DNA from: Maribacter sp.
Lineage (GTDB): Bacteria; Bacteroidota; Bacteroidia; Flavobacteriales; Flavobacteriaceae
Assembly: GCF_016744255.1 (NCBI RefSeq)
Contig: NZ_JADGES010000028.1
Span: forward strand, 1-36,144
DNA length: 36,144 bases
Reading direction: 5' to 3'
Part shown: positions 1-6,584 of the stretch, one piece after another
How positions within the stretch are numbered: position 1 is the first letter of the stretch
Layout of the letters: every line of letters begins with the position of its first letter
Notes under the pieces: generated by a model
Database searches by the model: none
Told to the model about the DNA's origin: nothing
The model's input: the letters and a program-made list of their open reading frames with translations, nothing else
Translations under genes and position numbers: made by a program

Positions 1-109
1 ATAAAGAAAATACCGCTAACAAATCTAGCGATGTAACTCTGGCCGACGGTACTAACACTAAATTCCCAACAGAACTTGCTGTAAAAACATACGTAGATAA
101 TCAAGTAGG
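1..109 (+). repeat. 109-bp module, first copy (second copy at 481-589)
   Basis: Bases 1-109 and 481-589 match except at six positions by direct comparison. The last 49 bases (61-109 and 541-589) are identical. Four of the six differences are silent. The offset of 480 bases is 160 codons and implies a higher-order repeat that probably continues upstream of the window. Confidence 0.85.
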
Positions 110-1409
110 AACTATTACTACAGATGATGATATTTCTGCTGTAGATTTCGATGGCACTAACTTAAATGTTACCGAAAGTGGAACTACACTTTCTGCTGAC
201 CTTTCCGATTTAGAAGAGTCCACCGATATTACGGCGAACACAAATGCCATAAACGCAGAAGTTACTCGTGCTACTAATGCAGAAGTTGCAAATACTACCC
301 TAATAACTACAAACACAGCAAACATCACGAGTAACGATACCGATATTGCTAACAATACTACTGCTATTACGGCAGAAGTAACTAGAGCTACTGCTGCAGA
401 AGCAGCTAACACCACTCTAATAACTACAAACACAGCAAACATTACGAGCAACGACACCGATATCACTGCTTTACAAAACGATAAAGAAGATACCGCTAAC
501 AAATCTAACGATGTTACTCTGGCCGATGGAACCAACACTAAATTCCCAACAGAACTTGCTGTAAAAACATACGTAGATAATCAAGTAGGCGGTGTAGCAG
601 ACGGAAACCTTTCTTCCCCACAAAGCACTATTAGCCTAGGAGGAACACCTACTAATTCAATTCTTGAAAATGTTACTCTAGATGTTGCTAATAATGCAAT
701 AAACAATGCCAAACTAAATAATGATGCCGTTAGAACCGAAAATATACTAAATAACACCATTATAAATGAAGACCTTGCCTTAGATGCAATAAAAGGTGGC
801 GCCAATGGAGTAATAAAAGACAACAGCATTACCGCTTCTGACCTAGCTCCAAACTCTGTAAACGCTTCGGAAATTAATTCCAACGCTGTGGGTACTTCCG
901 AACTAAAAGTAGATGCCGTAGAAACCGAAAATATTAAAAATGCTAATGTTACTCCAATAAAAATAGCACCTGGCACAAATAACCAGATATTAACTACAGA
1001 TAATTCTGGAACCGTAACTTGGGCTGATAATAATACTGTTGGAGCTGAGACTAATAACAGTATAACTGTTGGAGCAAATGGTGGAGCATTTTATGAGAGC
1101 CCGATAAAGGCTTTTGGGAAAATATCAAGTACTGGAGGGGTAACACGTGCAACTACAGGTGTTACCGCTTCTAGAATAAGTCAAGGTAGATACCAGATTA
1201 CATTACCATCTGGAGCAGTATCCGATGATAATTATATTATTCAATTAACACAACCAGGAAGAGGTGGCGCTGGAAACGATGATCCAGGAATCTCTTACTC
1301 TAACCAAACTGCAACAGGTTTTCAAGTCATTATCGGAGATAATGATAATGGAGGATCAAACCGTAATAAATTTAATTCTGAATTTATGTTTACCATTTTA
1401 GATTTATAA
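1..1409 (+). CDS. Repeat-rich tail-fibre/adhesin-like surface protein, 5' end missing
   Basis: The frame is open from base 3 to the TAA at 1407-1409, and the start lies before the window. The product is low in aromatic residues and rich in Thr, Asn, Ala and Asp. Two 39-residue tandem repeats (228-344 and 345-461) share the core EVTRAT and end in TTNTANITSNDTD. A module with LADGTNTKFPTELAVKTYVD occurs at about 6-110 and again 480 bases later. Next come short 'NAV..SEI/NAKL' type repeats (about 690-960), then a GTNNQILTT element (about 972-1000). The last 90 or so residues look like a compact beta-rich tip domain ending FTILDL. These modules resemble those of phage tail fibres and of large Bacteroidetes surface proteins that trimerise as stalks; this is from general recall. 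No T9SS C-terminal sorting domain is visible. The stop lies 4 bases before the next gene, so they are probably co-transcribed. Ligand unknown. Confidence 0.75.
   Translation, partial: KENTANKSSDVTLADGTNTKFPTELAVKTYVDNQVGTITTDDDISAVDFDGTNLNVTESGTTLSADLSDLEESTDITANTNAINAEVTRATNAEVANTTLITTNTANITSNDTDIANNTTAITAEVTRATAAEAANTTLITTNTANITSNDTDITALQNDKEDTANKSNDVTLADGTNTKFPTELAVKTYVDNQVGGVADGNLSSPQSTISLGGTPTNSILENVTLDVANNAINNAKLNNDAVRTENILNNTIINEDLALDAIKGGANGVIKDNSITASDLAPNSVNASEINSNAVGTSELKVDAVETENIKNANVTPIKIAPGTNNQILTTDNSGTVTWADNNTVGAETNNSITVGANGGAFYESPIKAFGKISSTGGVTRATTGVTASRISQGRYQITLPSGAVSDDNYIIQLTQPGRGGAGNDDPGISYSNQTATGFQVIIGDNDNGGSNRNKFNSEFMFTILDL
228..461 (+). repeat. Two tandem 117-bp coding repeats (39 aa each)
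   Basis: Copies at 228-344 and 345-461 are in frame within the adhesin-like gene. They share the cores AEVTRAT and TTLITTNTANITSNDTD, with several silent and several amino-acid-changing differences. They probably add units to a stalk. Confidence 0.8.
481..589 (+). repeat. 109-bp module, second copy
   Basis: Second copy of the module at 1-109. It encodes the same LADGTNTKFPTELAVKTYVD core and leads into the NAV-type repeats rather than into the 39-residue repeats. Confidence 0.85.
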
Positions 1410-1413
1410 TAGC

Positions 1414-2565
1414 ATGAAAAAAATATTTTTATTTTCTTTTTTATTAACCTCTCTACTTACAAAGGCACAAGCTCCAGAAGCCGAAAATTTAGTATCTATA
1501 CATTCGGCTACATTAGTTGAAATAAATACTATTTCGAGTCCATACGAAGGATCCTTAGTGTACAATTCTGATGATAAATTTTTGTACCAATACAATGGTA
1601 TCGCTTGGAAAAAAGTACAACCTAACGGAGATGAAACCAAAATAATTGCGGATAGTAATATTATAATTTCTGGAACAGGAACCACTGCAGACCCTTATAG
1701 AATATCTTCTATACCAGCAAAATTTACGCAAAATGTAGATGGCTCCTATACTTTTTCTAATGGATTAGATCCAGATATTACATTTACAGGCATGCCTCTT
1801 AATTATCCTATTGTATCTGGAAACTCTGGTAATTTAGGCAGTTGTTCCCAATTCGCAGTCAATGAAACGAAAAACATCATAATTACCGGAAATTATTTTG
1901 ATGGTTCGGCAATAGTAGCTATTCCAGGGCAAACAGTAAATAGTGCTACCGTAAATAGCGCTACTCAAATAACTGCAAACGTTACGTCTGGAGGAACAGG
2001 TGGCTCTTTTGATATACAAGTTACTACTAGTACTGGAACAGGTACTTTACCTAATGGATTTAAAGTTGCAACCAGCACTACTACTTATAATTTAGGATTA
2101 TCCGATATTTTTAGAACAGGAGCAATGACATATAACGCAGGAGTTCTAAATAAAACGTCTGGGTCTGGATGGAACGCTCAAGGGTATTCTATCTACCATG
2201 CTGTACCTGCTGGAGAAGAAGGAAAACTAAACTTTACAGTTATCACAAATGACCGATATAGAATGGTTGGTCTTAATAGCGACCCTGCAACAAATGCATC
2301 TTACCAAAGTATGGATTACGCTATCTACTTAAATAGAAACAAGAATATATACGTCTATGAAAACGGAACTTACAAAGGAAAGTTTTCTACATATTCCGCT
2401 GGGGATAATTTTGAAATTCAAGTAGATTGCTCTGGTAGAGTTTCTTATCTTCAAAATGGGGCAGAGTTTTATAGTTCATCAAACACAGCATCAGACGCGC
2501 TATATTTCGATTCCTCTTTTCACCAAACGAATAGTGGAATATCCAATATCTCAATGACCTATTAA
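1414..2565 (+). CDS. Secreted TIG/IPT-like protein with beta-rich C-terminal domain
   Basis: 383 residues. The start MKKIFLFSFLLTSLLTKAQA is a clear Sec signal peptide, probably cut near residue 20. Residues 45-68 carry an EGSLVYNSDDKFLYQYNG element of a type common in Bacteroidetes fibre-like proteins. Residues about 132-217 look like an immunoglobulin-fold TIG/IPT domain (IIITGNYFDG, then QITANV and FDIQVTTSTGTG). Residues about 225-383 form an aromatic-rich beta region with YAIYLNRNKNIYVYENG and a length suggestive of a lectin-like jelly roll; that fold call is inference. No T9SS sorting domain is seen at the C-terminus. The ATG is 4 bases after the preceding stop and the next gene starts 24 bases downstream, so this is the middle gene of a three-gene operon. 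Specific function not recognised. Confidence 0.8.
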   Translation: MKKIFLFSFLLTSLLTKAQAPEAENLVSIHSATLVEINTISSPYEGSLVYNSDDKFLYQYNGIAWKKVQPNGDETKIIADSNIIISGTGTTADPYRISSIPAKFTQNVDGSYTFSNGLDPDITFTGMPLNYPIVSGNSGNLGSCSQFAVNETKNIIITGNYFDGSAIVAIPGQTVNSATVNSATQITANVTSGGTGGSFDIQVTTSTGTGTLPNGFKVATSTTTYNLGLSDIFRTGAMTYNAGVLNKTSGSGWNAQGYSIYHAVPAGEEGKLNFTVITNDRYRMVGLNSDPATNASYQSMDYAIYLNRNKNIYVYENGTYKGKFSTYSAGDNFEIQVDCSGRVSYLQNGAEFYSSSNTASDALYFDSSFHQTNSGISNISMTY

Positions 2566-2589
2566 AACTAGAACCTTGATTTAAAAACC

Positions 2590-3762
2590 ATGAAACTGTT
2601 CAAAACCATAATCGTTTTCTTACTGCTACAAAATACTATTGTAGCACAGGATGCAGTGCATAATTTTGGTAATATAAAAGTACATAGTGGTACTGCCGTA
2701 GGGTTTCATTTAGATTTAGTAAATGACGGAATGTTTAATAAAAACCTTGGTTTAGTAGGCTTTTATGGATATGATAAATCTTTAACTATTTCTGGAAGTA
2801 ATACTCCTGTTTTCTATGATTCTGAAGTGCTAGTAGATTACAATTTGTATTTAGAAACTCCGATAGAAATACTAAATAATACCAATTTAATTACAGGGGA
2901 TATTGTTACTCCTAGAAACAATACAGATATTCATATTAACTTTATAAATGACGCATTTTATATTGGTGAAAACCTAGTCTCTAAAGTAGATGGTTATGCA
3001 TCCATAACCAATAAAGATTCTTTTATTTTCCCCATAGGTGTCGCTAATAGACTACGCACTTTAACTTTAGAATCTGAGGCTACAAATGCTTTTGCCAAAT
3101 GTGCTTATTTTTATGAGGATCCCAATGAACCTTCTACCTTTAATGATAATTTTGATACCGATGCCAAAGGGCCCGATTTTTTTCAAGTAAGTACAAAAGA
3201 ATTCTGGCATTTGGAAAGCGATATACCATCTAAAGTTACACTTACTTGGGATACCTATAGTGAGATTAACACTCTTGCTGAATTTTTAACCGATTTAAAA
3301 GTTATTGGTTGGAGCAAATCTTTACAACATTGGGTAAACCTAGGAAACTCAACAGTACAAGGAGGCTACACCTATGGATCCGTAACTTCCGAAATATTTG
3401 TTCCTAATGAATATTCCATTATAACCATTGGTGGTAATGACGATTTATTAGAAACCTATAATATTTTAGAATTAGATAATTATTACATGACTCCAAATGG
3501 AGATGGTATTAATGATGTTCTTGTAATAGATGGTATCGAAGAATCTAAAGATAATAATTTGCAAATTTATAATCGATACGGGGTTATGGTTTTTTCTAAA
3601 GATAATTACACCAATGAATTTGGCGGGTATTCTAATAGAACGGCCGTTATTAAAAAGAACGATGGTCTTGCTTCGGGTATTTACTTTTATATAATTACAC
3701 TTAACAATTTAAGACAAAAACATCAAGGCTACTTATACTTAACATCAAATGAAAAAAAATAA
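2590..3762 (+). CDS. T9SS type B (gliding-motility C-terminal domain) cargo protein
   Basis: 390 residues. A signal peptide precedes TIVAQ near residue 20. Residues about 25-300 are beta-rich and resemble no family I can name. The last 90 or so residues are the gliding-motility-associated C-terminal domain (type B T9SS sorting signal): MTPNGDGINDVLVI, NRYGVMVF, GIYFYIITL and QGYLYL are the family signatures. The protein is therefore expected to cross the inner membrane by Sec and the outer membrane by T9SS, ending at the cell surface or secreted. It is the last gene of the 1-3762 operon and the only one of the three with a visible T9SS signal. It may anchor or accompany the other two; that is inference. 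Confidence 0.85.
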   Translation: MKLFKTIIVFLLLQNTIVAQDAVHNFGNIKVHSGTAVGFHLDLVNDGMFNKNLGLVGFYGYDKSLTISGSNTPVFYDSEVLVDYNLYLETPIEILNNTNLITGDIVTPRNNTDIHINFINDAFYIGENLVSKVDGYASITNKDSFIFPIGVANRLRTLTLESEATNAFAKCAYFYEDPNEPSTFNDNFDTDAKGPDFFQVSTKEFWHLESDIPSKVTLTWDTYSEINTLAEFLTDLKVIGWSKSLQHWVNLGNSTVQGGYTYGSVTSEIFVPNEYSIITIGGNDDLLETYNILELDNYYMTPNGDGINDVLVIDGIEESKDNNLQIYNRYGVMVFSKDNYTNEFGGYSNRTAVIKKNDGLASGIYFYIITLNNLRQKHQGYLYLTSNEKK

Positions 3763-3832
3763 TCCTAAACCAATAATAATCAAATAACTAAACCATTAAA
3801 AGGTAAACAAAAGAAAATATTTAAAAACTTCT

Positions 3833-3840
3833 TATCTTTG
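3833..3840 (+). promoter_or_regulatory. Bacteroidetes -7 element TATCTTTG
   Basis: Exact match to TAnnTTTG. Transcription would start at about 3844-3846, so a 3955 start would have a leader of about 110 bases that contains the small ORF at 3856-3948. Confidence 0.6.
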
Positions 3841-3855
3841 GTAAAGACCAATTTT

Positions 3856-3948
3856 ATGATAAGAAGAGTTCTGTATTTTTTGTCTTTGGCAATATTTTTG
3901 AAGTACTGTCATGGAATACCCAAACACCTTATACCAAAAACTAAATAA
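3856..3948 (+). CDS. Possible 30-aa small ORF or leader peptide
   Basis: ATG at 3856 and TAA at 3946-3948 encode a 30-residue peptide starting MIRRVLYFLSLAIFLKYC. It has a hydrophobic segment after two arginines, like a short membrane or signal segment. It begins about 15 bases after the -7 box at 3833-3840 and ends 6 bases before the M15 peptidase ATG. It could be a translated leader of that gene, a small membrane protein, or chance. No homologue is recalled. Confidence 0.3.
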   Translation: MIRRVLYFLSLAIFLKYCHGIPKHLIPKTK

Positions 3949-3954
3949 AACAAA

Positions 3955-4689
3955 ATGCAAAGACGAACATTTCTGAAAAAAAGTGGTTTAACTTCTATTG
4001 CTATTGCAACCATGCCTCCTGTCTTTTTTAATGGAGAGCAGGAGTATTCTATTCTAGAACTAATGGGCAAGGAAGACATAAAGCTTTATGGAAAAGGCAT
4101 TAACCTTAGAAAGCAAGCCCACGATGCTTTTATAGAAATGAAAAAAGCCGCTTATACTGCAGGTATTGATTTAAAAGTTGTTTCCAGTTATCGCAATTTT
4201 GAAAGACAGGCCTTAATATGGGAACGAAAATATGATAAATACACGGAAGATAATGGCATGGAACCATTAGCTGCTATTGATAAAATTATAGAATATTCTA
4301 CTATCCCAGGAACTAGTAGACATCATTGGGGAACAGATGTAGACATTGTCGATGGCTATAGAAAAGTCGAAGGAAATGTGTTAGTACCTAGTAAATTTGA
4401 GGCTGGCGGTCCATATGAAGATTTTAAAAAATGGATGGATGCTAATTCTGAAAAATATGGCTTTTATTTAGTGTACACCGACCATCCTAAAAGAAAAGGC
4501 TTTAAATATGAGCCTTGGCATTACAGCTATGCTCCTATCTCTAAACCCATGTTAACCTCTTTTAGAAGAAAAAATATCCTTTTGTTATTACAACAAGAAG
4601 ATTTTTATGGTAGCGAACACTTTACAAATGGCTTCATTAAAAACTATGTCCGAAATAATATTTTAGACATTAATAAAGACCTTCTCTAA
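3955..4689 (+). CDS. M15-family D-alanyl-D-alanine carboxypeptidase, Tat-type signal
   Basis: 244 residues. The N-terminus MQRRTFLKKSG followed by a hydrophobic stretch is a twin-arginine export signal. The VanY/M15B domain covers about residues 50-200. SSYRNFERQ (77-85) is the family's substrate-binding stretch. SRHHWGTDVD (121-130) matches SxHxxGxxxD, giving zinc ligands His123 and Asp130. EPWHY (186-190) gives catalytic Glu186 and zinc ligand His189. All expected active-site residues are present. The enzyme should trim the terminal D-Ala from peptidoglycan stem peptides in the periplasm. The M48 protease gene begins 41 bases downstream on the same strand, so the two may share a transcript. 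The ATG was chosen because it begins the Tat motif. Confidence 0.9.
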   Translation: MQRRTFLKKSGLTSIAIATMPPVFFNGEQEYSILELMGKEDIKLYGKGINLRKQAHDAFIEMKKAAYTAGIDLKVVSSYRNFERQALIWERKYDKYTEDNGMEPLAAIDKIIEYSTIPGTSRHHWGTDVDIVDGYRKVEGNVLVPSKFEAGGPYEDFKKWMDANSEKYGFYLVYTDHPKRKGFKYEPWHYSYAPISKPMLTSFRRKNILLLLQQEDFYGSEHFTNGFIKNYVRNNILDINKDLL

Positions 4690-4730
4690 CTCTTTTGTAT
4701 ATTGAACCCCTATTTTAAACACGATACACC

Positions 4731-5498
4731 ATGAGAAGAGGAAGTTGGAAAATTCGAATTTTTATTGGTCTTGCCATTGTAGCCTTTGCTTTTATACAAC
4801 GTTGTAACAATAGCGAAAAGAACGAATATACAGGAAGAACTCAAAATATAAACATGACCTCTGAGCAAGAAATTGCTATAGGTTTACAAAGTTTACCTGA
4901 AATTTCTCAACAACACGGCGGGTTATACCCAGACGAACGTATGCAATCTTTTGTGGATGCTGTTGGTCATAAATTAGTAAACAGTAGTATTGCTAGAGAA
5001 ACACCATATAAATACGATTTTCATTTATTGGCTGACTCGCAAACTATAAATGCTTTTGCTTTACCTGGTGGACAAATATTTATTACCTATGCTTTGTTTT
5101 CTCAATTAAATGAAGCCCAGTTAGCTGGAGTTTTAGGACATGAAATTGGTCATGTTATTGGCCGTCATTCTGCTGAGCGTATCGCAGACAGTAGTTTTTG
5201 GCAAACACTTACCATGGGCGCTACAGTTGGAGCTGATATGGGTGGATTAGTTGGAGGTATTGGCCAGAATAAACTTTTGACAAATGGAAGAGGAGACGAG
5301 TTAGAAAGTGATGACCTTGGAGTACTTCTTATGCTTCAATCTGGATATCAACCAGAAGAAATGATAAAAGTAATGGAAATTCTTAAAGCCGCTGCCGGAC
5401 CAAATAGAGCTCCCGAATTTCAAAGCACGCATCCAGACCCAGAAAATAGAATCGAAAAAATTAAAGAAGCGATAGAAAAATACGCAGGAAAAGTATAA
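4731..5498 (+). CDS. M48-family periplasmic metalloprotease
   Basis: 255 residues. A basic start is followed by one hydrophobic segment (about 9-23), so the protein is membrane-anchored or exported. Cys25 does not sit in a good lipobox. The peptidase M48 domain shows AFALPGGQIFITYAL (108-122), HEIGH (137-141; His137 and His141 ligands, Glu138 catalytic) and ELESDD (190-195), where Glu192 is the expected third zinc ligand. THPDPENR near the C-terminus is typical of the BepA/LoiP branch, whose members degrade or help assemble misfolded outer-membrane proteins. There are no TPR repeats, so the architecture is the short LoiP-like one. It follows the M15 gene closely. The substrate cannot be read from the sequence. 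Confidence 0.9.
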   Translation: MRRGSWKIRIFIGLAIVAFAFIQRCNNSEKNEYTGRTQNINMTSEQEIAIGLQSLPEISQQHGGLYPDERMQSFVDAVGHKLVNSSIARETPYKYDFHLLADSQTINAFALPGGQIFITYALFSQLNEAQLAGVLGHEIGHVIGRHSAERIADSSFWQTLTMGATVGADMGGLVGGIGQNKLLTNGRGDELESDDLGVLLMLQSGYQPEEMIKVMEILKAAAGPNRAPEFQSTHPDPENRIEKIKEAIEKYAGKV

Positions 5499-5632
5499 AT
5501 AAAATCGACAAAACAACCTTTAATTACGACCAACTACTCTTAACATAAAACGCCAATTTTAAAGGCTTTAAAAAGAACTTACGCTTCTTTAAATAAATTT
5601 TACAAATTCACCAATGGTTCTATATTTTTTAT

Positions 5633-5640
5633 TACATTTG
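5633..5640 (+). promoter_or_regulatory. Bacteroidetes -7 element TACATTTG
   Basis: Exact TAnnTTTG match 75 bases before the ATG at 5715. It suggests the small membrane protein has its own promoter and a leader of about 70 bases. The stretch 5499-5632 before it holds nothing else I can support. Confidence 0.55.
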
Positions 5641-5714
5641 GAACACCCTTAGTCTTTACACCGTTACAGATTTAATCCTTATAGCTTTGATTTACAATCA
5701 TTAAACAAAACTAT

Positions 5715-5882
5715 ATGGGAACACTATTACACTTTAAAAACATTTACCAAGAAGCTTTCGAAAATTGTCAGCCAAGCATTGTTGTAATGCTACTAAAGGC
5801 CTACTCCGTATTTTGCGTAATAATGCTATCTATAGCACTTTATGCATTTGCATATAGAGTATTTACAGGATTTGAATTTTAA
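5715..5882 (+). CDS. 55-aa single-pass membrane protein, DUF6747-like
   Basis: ATG at 5715, TAA at 5880-5882. The product starts MGTLLHFKNIYQEAFENC, and a hydrophobic helix follows at about residues 23-47 (VVMLLKAYSVFCVIML onward), ending with FAYRVFTGFEF. The pattern of a short amphipathic start, one membrane helix and a C-terminal YRVxTGF resembles the flavobacterial small-protein family I recall as DUF6747; the family name is from memory. It has its own promoter box upstream and a hairpin terminator downstream, so it behaves as a complete transcription unit. Function unknown. Confidence 0.7.
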   Translation: MGTLLHFKNIYQEAFENCQPSIVVMLLKAYSVFCVIMLSIALYAFAYRVFTGFEF

Positions 5883-5932
5883 TTTTCACTATATTTTGCG
5901 AGAACACTATATTTATGTGAAAATAGTAAAAC

Positions 5933-5962
5933 AAAAAGCCATTCGATATCAAATGGCTTTTT
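5933..5962. terminator. Bidirectional rho-independent terminator
   Basis: AAAAAGCCATT (5933-5943) pairs perfectly with AATGGCTTTTT (5952-5962) around an 8-base loop, with A and T runs on the two sides. It separates the convergent 55-aa gene (+) and ankyrin gene (-). Confidence 0.85.
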
Positions 5963-5982
5963 GCTTTTTAAGTAGCTAATTA

Positions 5983-6363
5983 CTATTTAGATAGCACCGC
6001 TAATACATCCTTTGCGTTTGCTGCCTTAGCAATTTCCATAATAGACAAGCCATTATTACTTTTAACCTTAAGGTCTGCGCCATTTGCAATAAGTAATTCT
6101 AATATTTCCGCTTTATTGTACCTAGCTGCAAAAATTGCGGGCGTCATTCCCTGAGATTTTTTATTAATGTCCTCCCCTGCTTCAATCATTCCTTTTACCA
6201 AAGAAACATCCCCTTTAATAATCGCCTTACAAAAAGTACTAATCTCTGATTTTATAATAAAATGAGAACTACTTAAATGCAACGTACTACTTTCTTGATT
6301 AGCCATTAAACCAGTACACATTAGCATACTAGCAACGGCAATACTTACCACTGTTTTTTTCAT
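5983..6363 (-). CDS. Secreted ankyrin-repeat protein
   Basis: 126 residues from the ATG at 6363 (complement). The frame extends further upstream, but MKKTVVSIAVASMLMCTG is a clear signal peptide, so this start is preferred. The mature part has two to three ankyrin units: KAIIKGDVSLVKGMIEAG, then GMTPAIFAARYNKAEILELL followed by IANGADLKVKSNNG, and a degenerate last helix pair. It is probably periplasmic and used for protein-protein contact, with no catalytic motif. It converges on the 55-aa gene through a shared terminator and diverges from gpmI over a 221-base spacer with inverted repeats. Similar small exported ankyrin proteins are common in Flavobacteriaceae; the partner is unknown. Confidence 0.8.
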   Translation of the reverse strand: MKKTVVSIAVASMLMCTGLMANQESSTLHLSSSHFIIKSEISTFCKAIIKGDVSLVKGMIEAGEDINKKSQGMTPAIFAARYNKAEILELLIANGADLKVKSNNGLSIMEIAKAANAKDVLAVLSK

Positions 6364-6434
6364 GATGATTGTTTTTTGATTGATGAATAAAATAACTCTA
6401 TATAAAGATAGACGACAACATCCATGATTTGTTG

Positions 6435-6471
6435 CAAAGTAAATTGTTAAATAACAATAATTTAACAATTT
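6435..6471 (-). promoter_or_regulatory. Putative ankyrin-gene promoter with operator-like inverted repeat
   Basis: On the minus strand TTACTTTG (6442 to 6435) is a near match to TAnnTTTG. A perfect 12-bp inverted repeat, AAATTGTTAAAT (6441-6452) and ATTTAACAATTT (6460-6471), with a 7-base spacer fills the gap toward the expected -33 region. That is where a repressor or activator dimer could bind. Being A/T-rich, part of the match may be chance. Confidence 0.4.
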
Positions 6472-6524
6472 TAATGATAAAAATCATAGGTGTAACAACA
6501 CGTAAAAACCTGTAAAAAAGCGAG

Positions 6525-6563
6525 TTTAAACCTAGTTTAAATAAACAAATCATAGTACTTTTG
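6525..6563 (+). promoter_or_regulatory. gpmI promoter: -7 box TACTTTTG with inverted repeat near -33
   Basis: TACTTTTG at 6556-6563 is an exact TAnnTTTG match, 21 bases before the gpmI ATG at 6585. TTTAAAC (6525-6531) and GTTTAAA (6535-6541) form an inverted repeat that overlaps the expected -33 position. Confidence 0.6.
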
Positions 6564-6584
6564 AGGTGTAAATACACTCCTATT

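Noticed and set aside
228-461. Tandem repeats that might suggest a CRISPR array
   Set aside because: Repeats are 117 bases, contiguous, in frame and differ between copies. There are no short identical repeats with unique spacers and no cas genes.
101-976. Long open frames on the minus strand opposite the adhesin-like gene
   Set aside because: They mirror its repeats, have hydrophobic low-complexity translations with internal repetition, and lack a promoter. They are shadows of the coding strand.
6561-6584. TTG start upstream of gpmI; similar TTG starts at 8966 (map) and 29411 (ubiE)
   Set aside because: Each lies inside or beside an exact -7 promoter box, and the downstream ATG begins the conserved N-terminus.
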